Source: Paenibacillaceae bacterium
GTDB taxonomy: Bacteria; Bacillota; Bacilli; Paenibacillales; NBRC-103111
Length of the DNA stretch: 64,000 nucleotides
Assembly: GCA_029256185.1 (NCBI GenBank)
Contig: JAQSYI010000027.1
Location: 1 to 64,000, forward strand
Reading direction: 5' to 3'
Each line of letters begins with the position of its first letter. Position 1 is the stretch's first letter. The notes beneath the pieces are model-generated. The model made no database searches. It saw only the letters and a program-made list of their open reading frames with translations, and had not been told where the DNA came from. Both the position numbers and the translations under genes were made by a program. This document shows positions 44,013 to 52,027 of the stretch, in pieces.

Positions 44013-44507
44013 TCAGGCTCCGCCGGCGGGGAGAGCAGGAACTGTTATCGCATCTTCTCCACGCCGCGCACCGGCAGGAACCGGTATTCTCCTGCGGCCC
44101 TCCTGCAAATCTGTCAGAAGCCCGTCGGATAATTCCAACCCTACTATTGAGTCTTCCATTTTTGGCGAAAAATAAACGTCCTCCAGGTGGCCCATTTGGA
44201 TTCCTTCTGCCGAAATAAGGGGAAGCCCCGTTAATTTGCTCTTCCCGCTGCACAAATAATATGTACCGGGGATCTCCTTGAATTTCTTGATGGAGACCTT
44301 GCTGTTGATGATAAGCGCATCCGAACCGGCGGAGCAGATGCAGCCCCACCCGACGTAGCGCGCCGCACCGAACCATGATTTGTAGTCCAGCACGATTCCA
44401 TGCATGTGCCAAGCCTGGCTTATCAGAAAATCCTTGACGGTCCCTACTCTCTTCCCCGTCACGATGTCCAGCACAGGCAATCCGATCAAATCGCGGGCGC
44501 TGCGCAT
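44013..44507 (-). CDS. PRC-barrel domain protein (YrrD-like)
   Basis: About 164 residues. The N-terminal PRC barrel (MRSARDLIGLPVLDIVTGKRVGTVKDFLISQAWHMHGIVLD) is followed by a second barrel-like repeat (LTGLPLISAEGIQMGHLEDVYFSPKMEDSIVGLELSDG). B. subtilis YrrD has the same layout and neighbourhood; no activity is known. ATG 44507 follows GGGGGGAGAAGT. It is separated from the cysteine desulfurase gene by about 130 bases; the recD2 and yrrB genes found between them in Bacillus are absent. Confidence 0.85.
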   Translation of the reverse strand: MRSARDLIGLPVLDIVTGKRVGTVKDFLISQAWHMHGIVLDYKSWFGAARYVGWGCICSAGSDALIINSKVSIKKFKEIPGTYYLCSGKSKLTGLPLISAEGIQMGHLEDVYFSPKMEDSIVGLELSDGLLTDLQEGRRRIPVPAGARRGEDAITVPALPAGGA

Positions 44508-44638
44508 ACTTCTCCCCCCACCCTCCAGATAAACGTCCAGTCTGCCATGTGTATACAACAGCTATAGTTTGGGGCAATGAGTGGATAAATATCCGCAAAA
44601 ACTACCGGCAATCAACCGGCATTCGCCTGTCTTTTTGA

Positions 44639-45793
44639 CTATTGCTTACGAAGCCGCCTCACAATGGTTCCAACAATTTGACAAGCTTGGTCAATTTCCT
44701 CCTGGGAAGTGCTTGTCCCAAAGCTGAAACGCACGGCTGAGGAGGCCACCTCCTGCGGCAACCCCATGGCTGCCAGAACATGGGACAGCTCCAGCGAGCC
44801 GGACGTGCAAGCCGAGCCGCTGGCTGCAGCCACCCCGGCCAAATCCAGGTTCATAAGCAGCGTTTCCGTGCCGCATCCCGGGAAGCTGACATTGAGAATA
44901 TGAGGCAGACGCTGGGAGGAGGTGGCGGGACCATTCACCACATAACCGTCGCTCCCCAATTCCCGGTCAAGTCCTGCTATCATTCTTAGACGTAAGTTTT
45001 CCAGATAAAGTTGCTTCTCCGCTAAATTTGCTGCGGCAAAACGAAATGCTTCGGCAAATCCGGCGATTCCGGCCACATCCTCGGTTCCGGCCCGCTTGTT
45101 CTTCTCCTGGGATCCGCCGTGCAGCAAGGGAGAGAGCAACACCCGCGGTGCGCAATACAAGGCACCGACACCTCTGGGACCGCCCAGCTTGTGCGCCGAG
45201 AAGCTCATCAGGTCTACCGGCAGGACGGCAAGATCAATGGGAAGGATGCCGGCCGCCTGTACCGCGTCAACATGAAGCAGAATGTTATGTTCCCGCGCAA
45301 GAAGACCGATTTCGGCAATCGGCTGAATCGTTCCTACTTCATTGTTGCCGTACATGACGGTTATAAGAAGGGTTTCAGGGCGGATAGCGGAACGGAGTTC
45401 TTCTATTGAAATAAGCCCGTCCGAATCCACAGAAAGATAAGTGAGCTCATATCCCGATTGCTCCAAACGGGAGCAGCTGTGAAGCACGGCATGATGCTCT
45501 ATAGAAGTGGCGATAATATGGTTTTTGGTTCCGGGCGGAACAACGGCGGTACCGAACAGTGCCAGATTATCGGCTTCTGTTCCGCCGCTGGTGAAGATCA
45601 GCTCCTTGCTGCGGCAGTTCAACTGGCGGGCAATGCTGTCCCGTGCCGCCGTTATGACACTGCGCGCACTCCTCCCAAAACGGTGAAGGCTGGATGGGTT
45701 GCCGAACTGCTCCCTAAGGAGCGGCAACATGACATCCAGCACTTCAGGCAATAGCGGCGTTGCCGCTGCATGATCAAGATAGATGGGATTCAT
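44639..45793 (-). CDS. cysteine desulfurase (YrvO-like)
   Basis: 384 residues, PLP enzyme of the NifS/IscS family. YLDHAAATPLLPEVLDVMLP at the start, PLP lysine in SFSAHKLGGPRGVGALY, and active-site Cys in SGSACTSGSLELSHVLAAMG. In Bacillus YrvO delivers sulfur to MnmA for tRNA 2-thiouridine and is cotranscribed with cymR. Here the gene retains the ancestral leader (GCAGGTGAAGCACAG before the ATG) but is cut off from cymR by a 1.8-kb insertion. mnmA is also nearby but on the other strand. Confidence 0.93.
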   Translation of the reverse strand: MNPIYLDHAAATPLLPEVLDVMLPLLREQFGNPSSLHRFGRSARSVITAARDSIARQLNCRSKELIFTSGGTEADNLALFGTAVVPPGTKNHIIATSIEHHAVLHSCSRLEQSGYELTYLSVDSDGLISIEELRSAIRPETLLITVMYGNNEVGTIQPIAEIGLLAREHNILLHVDAVQAAGILPIDLAVLPVDLMSFSAHKLGGPRGVGALYCAPRVLLSPLLHGGSQEKNKRAGTEDVAGIAGFAEAFRFAAANLAEKQLYLENLRLRMIAGLDRELGSDGYVVNGPATSSQRLPHILNVSFPGCGTETLLMNLDLAGVAAASGSACTSGSLELSHVLAAMGLPQEVASSAVRFSFGTSTSQEEIDQACQIVGTIVRRLRKQ

Positions 45794-45811
45794 CTGTGCT
45801 TCACCTGCAAT

Positions 45812-45832
45812 TTAAATGTAGAACCTGTAATT
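45812..45832. repeat. left copy of the 21-bp direct repeat bounding the islet
   Basis: TTAAATGTAGAAC then CTGTAATT; matches 47649-47669 at 20 of 21 positions. It is the duplicated end of cymR (last codons plus stop). Confidence 0.9.
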
Positions 45833-45847
45833 TAGCATATCTGATTA

Positions 45848-45876
45848 AGATTATCACATTTGAGTTAAAGCCGCAA
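45848..45876 (-). promoter_or_regulatory. candidate promoter for the cysteine desulfurase
   Basis: On the minus strand TTGCGG, 17-base spacer, TAATCT. It lies inside the islet, 55 bases from the start, and could replace the lost cymR promoter. Confidence 0.5.
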
Positions 45877-45953
45877 TAGGGTTACTAAAAAGTCTTTACA
45901 GCCCTAAAGCACGTAAACGGAACAAACGCACGGCATTATAGGAACGCCATCAG

Positions 45954-45987
45954 GCGTATATCTTCCGATATACGAGGATATACGCCG
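45954..45987 (-). terminator. hairpin after the islet membrane-protein gene
   Basis: GGCGTATATC, 14-base loop, GATATACGCC (10-bp perfect stem), just beyond the stop of the 90-aa gene. No U-run. Confidence 0.5.
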
Positions 45988-45998
45988 GCTTAGATCCG

Positions 45999-46271
45999 CT
46001 ATCGAAAGAACACCAATACACCGCTTACTGTAGCTGAGAAGGCGATAAATAACAGCCCCATTAAAGCCATCTCTTTATCTATAACCCATCCGATTATGTT
46101 AAAAACGATGAATACCACTACTGCCAATATTCCCACCGCTATAGCAACCGGCTTATTGTCTTGCCCCAAAAATCCTGGACCCCAATTAAAAATAATGAAC
46201 AAAAAAGCAACAAAACATCCAAAACCAATGATCAGAGCAAGCAAATAGTAAATGAGTTTACCCAGTTTCAT
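45999..46271 (-). CDS. small three-helix membrane protein of the islet
   Basis: 90 residues: helix about 7-29 (YLLALIIGFGCFVAFLFIIF), an aqueous loop GPGFLGQDNKPV, helix about 43-63 and helix about 70-89. GAGGTAAAAG precedes the ATG. AT-rich codon use like the neighbouring hydrolase gene and unlike the chromosomal block. It lies downstream of the NlpC/P60-metzincin-like gene on the same strand. A role as protective partner of that protein is only a guess from position and small membrane topology. Confidence 0.7.
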   Translation of the reverse strand: MKLGKLIYYLLALIIGFGCFVAFLFIIFNWGPGFLGQDNKPVAIAVGILAVVVFIVFNIIGWVIDKEMALMGLLFIAFSATVSGVLVFFR

Positions 46272-46394
46272 CTTTTACCTCAAATAGTTATTTTTATCTA
46301 ACCATTCGATTTATTACCATCTATACCTTCAGAATATAAACCTCATATATGACAACCTTGTGTCTATCCCATCCTCCTACCGAGTTTAAATATC

Positions 46395-47471
46395 CTATCG
46401 AATCAACGTACTCTTCAATGCTTTGTTCCGCTGATTTTGATTAGTTACGGGTTTGGCCGGTGGTTTGGGGAACATTAAATTTTTTCTCTCGAGATCATGA
46501 GTTGGATCTTTGGGAGCCATGGTGGGGCTTGGATTAACGGCCAGCCCGCTTACTGGATCCACAAACAGAGCATGACCGAACTCATGAGCCAGCATTTGTG
46601 CGCGTTGGCTTGAGTTTGAAGCCATTAGAATGGTTGCCGTTCGCGGTCCTTGCTTCCTATTAAAAAAATAAATTGCTCCTGTCGTGATCCTTTTGGCTTT
46701 AACATCCCTGATGGAGGAAGTATCTAAATAGATGACTGCAATATCATTCCTGGAACTGGATACAGGGTTGTATCTAATCAGCTTCTGGACCTTCTTGGGC
46801 TGCTTATTCAGAAGTATGCCTCCCACAAACTCCCTTTCCTTAAACCGGTACGCTTCCTCCGTATGCCTTGTTATGCCTTTTAGCCGAAATGAAATCCCGC
46901 TTGATTTCCAGATTCGATTGGCGCCTCTTATATCCATTTTAATTTTTCCGTCACTCATGCTGTTGCCTGTGCATACCACTACGTATACATTTACAATCCT
47001 CTGGGCGGAAATAAACACTTGCTCGTTATTCGTCATATGCTTGCTCCCTTTTTTATTTACAAGATTAATTCTTCTTATATGCATAAATTTGTTCTTCCAA
47101 TACCCGCGCATGTAGGAGCGTTCCTTGCAGCCCGTCGTTTGTAAACCAATAAACGAACCTGGTCTTGAAACAATTCCGACGTGGGAGACGCCTTTTCGAT
47201 AGATATTTCTGAAGAAAACAATATCACCTGGCATTTCCTTATTTTCATGCACTTTCCACCCTTTTTTTATCTGGATGGATGTCCGGCTTCCAATGTTGAT
47301 TCCAACCGATTTTAGAAATATAAAATTGCAAAAACCGGAACAGTCGCCTCTTCCTGTCGCTATATTTTTTTTACCGAAAGAATAAACCAGTTTACCTACT
47401 TTTGAACGGGCAAGTTGAACGATTCTATTCCTCACCCGGATATGTTCTTTTTTGTGTGCTGCATTAACCAT
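46395..47471 (-). CDS. NlpC/P60 hydrolase fused to a metzincin-like zinc protease
   Basis: 358 residues, no signal peptide. Residues about 15-135 match NlpC/P60: Cys44 in GRGDCSGFCNF, PGDIVFFRN, His97 in VSHVGIVS. Residues about 150-340 look like a metzincin: ANRIWKSSGISFRLKGI, then AHEFGHALFVDP (HExxH with a later Asp or His ligand) and a NLMFP Met-turn-like segment. An internal ATG at 47036, right at the domain boundary, has its own AAAGGGAG site, so the protease may also be made alone. GGGGGA precedes the first ATG. AT-rich, inside the islet. Targets are unknown; cell-wall peptide and protein cleavage are inferred. Confidence 0.75.
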   Translation of the reverse strand: MVNAAHKKEHIRVRNRIVQLARSKVGKLVYSFGKKNIATGRGDCSGFCNFIFLKSVGINIGSRTSIQIKKGWKVHENKEMPGDIVFFRNIYRKGVSHVGIVSRPGSFIGLQTTGCKERSYMRGYWKNKFMHIRRINLVNKKGSKHMTNNEQVFISAQRIVNVYVVVCTGNSMSDGKIKMDIRGANRIWKSSGISFRLKGITRHTEEAYRFKEREFVGGILLNKQPKKVQKLIRYNPVSSSRNDIAVIYLDTSSIRDVKAKRITTGAIYFFNRKQGPRTATILMASNSSQRAQMLAHEFGHALFVDPVSGLAVNPSPTMAPKDPTHDLERKNLMFPKPPAKPVTNQNQRNKALKSTLIR

Positions 47472-47565
47472 AAATCCCCCGCGCCATCCCAGAATTCAAA
47501 TCCTATATAATTTTGCTTAATAACTAATATATGTCTCGACCGGCTTGTGGTTACATAACTTTAAG

Positions 47566-47607
47566 ACATGAAAAAAATCCCTCTCAAATTTCTTGAGAAG
47601 GACTGGC
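47566..47607 (-). terminator. terminator between cymR and the islet genes
   Basis: CCTTCTCAAG, AAA, TTTGAGAGGG then TTTTTTT on the minus strand. It would stop cymR transcripts from entering the islet and the cysteine desulfurase. Confidence 0.75.
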
Positions 47608-47648
47608 TTAAAACATTTCAAGCGACCTGTAAGTAACCGCTGGCTTTC

Positions 47649-47669
47649 TTAAATGTAGAACATGTAATT
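47649..47669. repeat. right copy of the 21-bp direct repeat bounding the islet
   Basis: TTAAATGTAGAAC then ATGTAATT. It overlaps the last six codons and stop of cymR, which therefore remains intact. Confidence 0.9.
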
Positions 47670-48068
47670 GTCGTTCTTGCCTTCATCATGGTACTCGATA
47701 AGCCCGGCCAATGTGGTGGAATCCAGCACATCTGCGATAGCGTCGCGAATGCGTATCCACAAATCCCGTTTAGCCGGATCATCCTCATCCGTAAAGTCCA
47801 CCGGACTGATAGGACCTTCCAGCACGCGGATAATATGCCCTGCTGTGATCTCCTCCGGTACCTTGGAGAGAATGTAGCCGCCGTAAGCGCCGCGGATGCT
47901 CTTCACCAGACCCGCGTTGCGCAGAGGCGCGATAAGCTGCTCCAGATAATGCTCGGACAGACGGTGTTTCTCGGCTATGCTTTTAAGAGAGGTCGGCCCT
48001 TCTCCGGTCTTGGCTGCAAGCTCCATCATAATGGTGAGGCCGTATCGCCCCTTTGTTGATATCTTCAA
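47649..48068 (-). CDS. cymR: Rrf2-family cysteine metabolism regulator CymR
   Basis: About 139 residues, the usual CymR length, from a TTG at 48068 preceded by GAGGTGG. KISTKGRYGLTIMMELAAKTGEGPTSLKSIAEKHRLSEHYLEQLIAPLRNAGLVKSIRGAYGGYIL is the Rrf2 winged helix with the wing. VLEGPISPVDFTDEDDPAKRDLW lacks the Fe-S cysteines of IscR, as in CymR. It represses sulfur and cysteine uptake genes with CysK in Bacillus. The islet follows its stop codon. Longer upstream starts lack ribosome sites. Confidence 0.9.
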   Translation of the reverse strand: MKISTKGRYGLTIMMELAAKTGEGPTSLKSIAEKHRLSEHYLEQLIAPLRNAGLVKSIRGAYGGYILSKVPEEITAGHIIRVLEGPISPVDFTDEDDPAKRDLWIRIRDAIADVLDSTTLAGLIEYHDEGKNDNYMFYI

Positions 48069-48393
48069 AGATAGCCACCTCAATCGACTGTACTGGGTTG
48101 TTGTTACAAAGTGCTCACGAGGATAAACGCCTGACGGCGTATATGTAAAGAAATCAAACATTGTGATCTGGCAAAAAACTTTTTTGATCAGATCATTCAT
48201 ATGTTATCATAAGTGAACTGCACTTGGAAACCTCCGTATGACAACTTCGCAAAAAAAATGCTTCTTTTCTTCAAAAATGATAAAATAAAAGGATGGCCCG
48301 CAATTGAAGCTGTCCTATGCCGCCGTGGGCTCTTCTGCGGAAAGAACAGCGGCATGATACAATCGACGCTTTTATAAGAAAGGTATGAAGCAT
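48069..48393. other. divergent region between cymR and mnmA
   Basis: Contains a 19-nt match (GATAAACGCCTGACGGCGT, 48122-48140) to the start of the 77-nt repeat at 24201, then unrelated sequence. AT-rich promoter-like stretches (TTGATC, TATCAT near 48185; TAAAAT near 48283) are present, but no pair can be fixed. Confidence 0.5.
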
Positions 48394-49545
48394 ATGACAA
48401 AAGCCCCTCATGAAACCCGTGTGGTCCTGGGCATGTCCGGAGGCGTGGATTCTTCGGTGGCCGCGCTGCTTCTTAAGCGGCAAGGTTATGATGTAATCGG
48501 CGTATTCATGAAGAATTGGGATGATACGGATCAGTTCGGCAACTGCACGGCAGAGGATGACTCCGAGGATGTCCGCCGGGTAGCCGAACAGATTGGCATC
48601 CCCTACTATACGGTTAACTTTGAGAAGCAGTATTTCGATAAAGTATTCGCGTATTTCCTGGAAGAATACCGCCGCGGCCGCACCCCTAACCCCGATGTCA
48701 TGTGCAACCGGGAGATCAAGTTCGGTGATTTTCTGCAGAAGGCTCTGGACCTGGGTGCAGATTACATCGCCACAGGCCACTACGCCCGCGTGGATTATAA
48801 GGATGGAATCTACAGGCTGCTGCGGGGAATGGATCCCGGCAAGGACCAGACCTATTTCCTGAACCCGTTGAGCCAATACCAGTTGAGCAAGGCGATGTTT
48901 CCCATCGGCCACCTGCCCAAGCCGGAGGTGCGGCGGATTGCCGAGGAAGCCGGACTAGCCACCGCCAAGAAGAAGGACAGCACAGGCGTCTGCTTCATCG
49001 GCGAGCGCAACTTCAAGGAATTCCTGAGCCAGTATCTGCCGGCCCAGCCGGGGGAGATGCGCACCTTTGACGGCGCAGTGAAGGGACGGCATGAAGGGCT
49101 GATGTACTACACCTTGGGACAGCGCCAGGGCCTTGGCATCGGCGGATCGGGTACCGGCGAGCCTTGGTTCGTAGTGGACAAGGACCTGGAGCATAACGTG
49201 CTGTATGTCGCTCAGGGAGATGATTCGCACTTGTATTCTGCAGGCCTTAGCGCCACGAACGTCAACTGGATTCCCGGCGGCCGCCTTCCTTCCGAATTGC
49301 GCTGCACTGCCAAGTTTCGCTACCGCCAGCCGGATCAGGGAGTGGTAGTCCATTTCCATCCTGAAGACGGAAGCTGCGAGATCGTCTTCGACGAGCCCCA
49401 GCGGGCGGTAACGCCGGGACAGGCTGTCGTTTTTTACGACGGGGAGCAATGTCTGGGAGGAGCCACCATCGATAAGGTCAGGCGGGAGAAGCAGTTGTGG
49501 AGCAGTACGGAACAGATGGCTGACCGGAAGTCTGGCCGAAGTTGA
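48394..49545 (+). CDS. mnmA: tRNA-specific 2-thiouridylase MnmA
   Basis: About 383 residues. PP-loop GMSGGVDSSVAALLLKRQGYDVIGVFMKNW at the N-terminus, catalytic Cys in NPDVMCNREIKFGDF and second Cys in STGVCFIGERNFKEF, plus ATGHYAR. It thiolates U34 of Lys/Glu/Gln tRNAs, with sulfur from a cysteine desulfurase. ATG 48394 has AAAGG at usable distance; ATG 48385 is too close to it. Codirectional with nothing upstream; cymR is divergent. Confidence 0.95.
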   Translation: MTKAPHETRVVLGMSGGVDSSVAALLLKRQGYDVIGVFMKNWDDTDQFGNCTAEDDSEDVRRVAEQIGIPYYTVNFEKQYFDKVFAYFLEEYRRGRTPNPDVMCNREIKFGDFLQKALDLGADYIATGHYARVDYKDGIYRLLRGMDPGKDQTYFLNPLSQYQLSKAMFPIGHLPKPEVRRIAEEAGLATAKKKDSTGVCFIGERNFKEFLSQYLPAQPGEMRTFDGAVKGRHEGLMYYTLGQRQGLGIGGSGTGEPWFVVDKDLEHNVLYVAQGDDSHLYSAGLSATNVNWIPGGRLPSELRCTAKFRYRQPDQGVVVHFHPEDGSCEIVFDEPQRAVTPGQAVVFYDGEQCLGGATIDKVRREKQLWSSTEQMADRKSGRS

Positions 49546-49588
49546 CTCCATTGGACATACCCCGGGCAAAGAACCGTCCGGACAGACT

Positions 49589-49632
49589 CCCGGCAAAGAA
49601 CCGTCCAGAGTTATCCGGACGGTTCTTTTGGT
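49589..49632. terminator. bidirectional terminator between mnmA and the lipoprotein gene
   Basis: AAAGAACCGTCC pairs with GGACGGTTCTTTT. The same GGCAAAGAACCGTCC block occurs once more just upstream (from 49564), so the right arm could pair with either copy. Confidence 0.85.
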
Positions 49633-49672
49633 CATTGTATCGGGGGGATCATCTGCTGATCCCGGCAACCCA

Positions 49673-50401
49673 TCAGATGGTCCATCTGCCGTTGACCAGG
49701 CCCGTGAGATACCAGGCTCCGTCCTTCTCTTCGAAAACAAAGGTCAGACTGGCCCAATCCATCCCTTCCAGCTTGGGGTCGAAGCCGCTGAAATAATATT
49801 CCGCATAATGGGACCCCGGGTACACTTCTTGAATATTGTTTATGCTGTTGCCTTTTCCCATTGTCTGGTCGAGGCTGATCTTCTCTGCGGCGGCGTAATC
49901 GTGGTTGTACAGGAACTTATCGTAATACTCCAGAGGAGTCAGCTTGATGGGATCGCCGGTTCCGTCATAGCTCCCCCATACCTTGGCGTCAGAAGCATCC
50001 GCAAGCTTGGATACTTGTTCGGGAGTAAAAACCAGATGGTTCTTCGTATCCACAAAGCTGTACGGCGATATTCTTACTCCCTTATCAGGATGCACCAGGG
50101 AAGCCAGCGTCTTCATATCCTTGCCCTTGAGAGCGGCAACGGCCTTGGCGGCAGCGTCTTTCACCAATTGCTCAGGCTCGTGTGCCACGGCGGGCGTTGC
50201 TCCAGGCTTCGGGGAAGCTGTCTCTTGCCCTGAAGATGGACTCGCCGGAGCAGGCTGGTCCGGTGACGGGCTGACGGTTGCTGCTATCGGCTGGGAGGGG
50301 GATTGTCCCTGGACCGGCAGGGAATCCCCTCCGCTGTTCATAGCGCATCCTGCTGCAGCCAACAGCACCGCCGATATCGCTGCTATCTTAAGTTTCTGCA
50401 T
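49673..50401 (-). CDS. predicted lipoprotein
   Basis: About 242 residues. Signal peptide with lipobox LAAAGC (Cys19 from ATG 50401), a Pro/Ser/Gln-rich linker (about 30-75) and a globular C-terminal domain (LVKDAAAKAVAALKGKDMKTLASLVHPDKGVRISPY, then SHYAEYYFSGFDPKLEGMDWASLTFVFEEKDGAWYLTGLVNGRWTI), which resembles small lipoproteins with a NTF2/cystatin-like fold. AAGGGG lies 7 bases upstream. No partner genes identify its job. Confidence 0.75.
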   Translation of the reverse strand: MQKLKIAAISAVLLAAAGCAMNSGGDSLPVQGQSPSQPIAATVSPSPDQPAPASPSSGQETASPKPGATPAVAHEPEQLVKDAAAKAVAALKGKDMKTLASLVHPDKGVRISPYSFVDTKNHLVFTPEQVSKLADASDAKVWGSYDGTGDPIKLTPLEYYDKFLYNHDYAAAEKISLDQTMGKGNSINNIQEVYPGSHYAEYYFSGFDPKLEGMDWASLTFVFEEKDGAWYLTGLVNGRWTI

Positions 50402-50552
50402 AATCATGCCCCTTTCCGGGTGTCGGTACAGTCTCTATATGTTTTACCCATCTCCCGTAATTCATAAGCCTATGGGGAATAAATGGGCGCTTTATGCTAA
50501 AATAGCTTGTATATCTGTTGTTTGTGTCAACAATTGCAAAGGTGGCGGCAGG

Positions 50553-51815
50553 ATGGATTTGTTTGAAATACAGCAAGAAGACAGTCTGGAGCACAAGCCG
50601 TTGGCAGAGAGGATGCGCCCGCGCAGCTTGGATGAGTACACGGGCCAGGAGCATCTGGTAGGCAAGGGCAAATCCCTGCGCGTTCTGATTGAAAGCGATA
50701 AGGTCCCCTCTATGATCCTTCAAGGACCGCCTTCCTCCGGCAAAACCACTCTGGCAACCATAATCAGCCACACAACCCAATCCAATTTTGTCAAGGTGAA
50801 TGCGGTCTCACTGACTATTGCCGAGCTGCGCCGCATCTTCGACACGGCGAGGGACCAGCGCAATTTCTACGGCAGCACAACCATTGTGATGATCGACGAA
50901 ATCCATGCGTTGAAGAGCAATATTCAGGAGGCGCTTCTGCCGGTGGTGGAGAACGGGACCATCATCCTGATCGGCTGTACAACAGAGAGTATCAGCCATG
51001 ATATCATTCCTCCCCTTGTTTCCCGGTGCAGAGTATATCACCTTCTTCCCTTCTCTCCGGACAATATCCGTACTATTGTAAACCGGGCCCTTGCTGATAA
51101 AGAACGCGGCCTGGGCGGATTGGGGCTGACTATAGCAACGGAGGCGCTGGATTATCTGGCCGATATCTCCAATGGCGATGTCCGGAATGTGCTTAATGCG
51201 CTGGAGGCCGCCGTGTATGCTTCGCATGACATGGTGCGGATTGAGCTTACCCATGTGCAGGAGGCGTATTCGTTCCGGTTGAACGGCATTACCGCCAGCG
51301 ACCGGTATAATCTGATTTCGGCCTTGTGCAAAAGCATGCGCGGCGGCCAAACGGATGCGGCCGTCTACTGGCTGGCCCGGCTGCTCTACAGCGGAGTCGA
51401 TCCGGAATATATCGCCCGCAGACTCGTCGTCCACTCCACCGAGGATGTGGGCATGGGCAATCCCGCGGCTCTGCAGATGGCGTTAGCCGCCAAAGACGCC
51501 GTCTTGTTCGTCGGCATGCCGGAAGCGAGAATGGCGCTGGCGCAAGCCGTCATCTTCATCTGCGAAAGCCCCAAGTCCAACAGCGCCTACAAGGCCATCA
51601 ATGCTGCGCTGGATCTGGTCAGTCATTCCGCCGCTTATGACGTACCGGCAGATATCCGAGACGGCAGCAAGAGCTACCGCAATCCCATCGACAACCCGGA
51701 TACGGTTATGGAATATTTGCCGCCCCAACTCAAGGCAAGCCGCTTCTATAAGCCGCAGAACAGCGGTGTGGAAGCGAAAATTTATGCCAAATACCGGGAG
51801 CGCAACCGCCTGTAG
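50553..51815 (+). CDS. rarA: RarA/MgsA replication-associated recombination ATPase
   Basis: 420 residues. PLAERMRPRSLDEYTGQEHLVG, Walker A ILQGPPSSGKTT, Walker B MIDEIHAL, sensor GCTTESISHDIIPPLVSRCRVY and the C-terminal tetramer domain. AAA+ clamp-loader-like protein acting at stalled forks. The ATG follows GGTGGCGGCAGG. The terminator overlaps the last codons. It sits, as in Bacillus, between the yrvM/tcdA side and the cymR side, though several genes intervene here. Confidence 0.93.
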   Translation: MDLFEIQQEDSLEHKPLAERMRPRSLDEYTGQEHLVGKGKSLRVLIESDKVPSMILQGPPSSGKTTLATIISHTTQSNFVKVNAVSLTIAELRRIFDTARDQRNFYGSTTIVMIDEIHALKSNIQEALLPVVENGTIILIGCTTESISHDIIPPLVSRCRVYHLLPFSPDNIRTIVNRALADKERGLGGLGLTIATEALDYLADISNGDVRNVLNALEAAVYASHDMVRIELTHVQEAYSFRLNGITASDRYNLISALCKSMRGGQTDAAVYWLARLLYSGVDPEYIARRLVVHSTEDVGMGNPAALQMALAAKDAVLFVGMPEARMALAQAVIFICESPKSNSAYKAINAALDLVSHSAAYDVPADIRDGSKSYRNPIDNPDTVMEYLPPQLKASRFYKPQNSGVEAKIYAKYRERNRL

Positions 51816-51830
51816 CGGTTGCGTTTTTTT
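51799..51830 (+). terminator. terminator overlapping the rarA stop
   Basis: CGCAACCGC, CTGTA, GCGGTTGCG, TTTTTTT: a perfect 9-bp stem and U-run. Confidence 0.9.
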
Positions 51831-52027
51831 GATTGAGGCGGCTTGCTTTCGGCAAAAAGCGGACGTAATTCCTATAAAATTTGGGAAAACGGGATAGGAC
51901 CAATATGGTAAAATATCGTCAAATCAAGAGGGACGCGTCCAGATTTACGACAACCTGCCATAAAGCGGCCTCCACCCTAACGAATGGCGCCCCAATTGGT
52001 CAAATCCCGCAAGGAAAGGAACGGATT

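Larger units (their letters stand above)
45833..47648. mobile_element. AT-rich islet inserted at the 3' end of cymR
   Basis: A 1.8-kb segment bounded by 21-bp direct repeats that reproduce the cymR 3' end. It holds two AT-rich minus-strand genes (a three-helix membrane protein and an NlpC/P60-metzincin-like protein) and a terminator. No integrase is encoded. Removing it brings the cymR stop to 18 bases before the cysteine desulfurase start, as in the Bacillus order. Confidence 0.75.
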
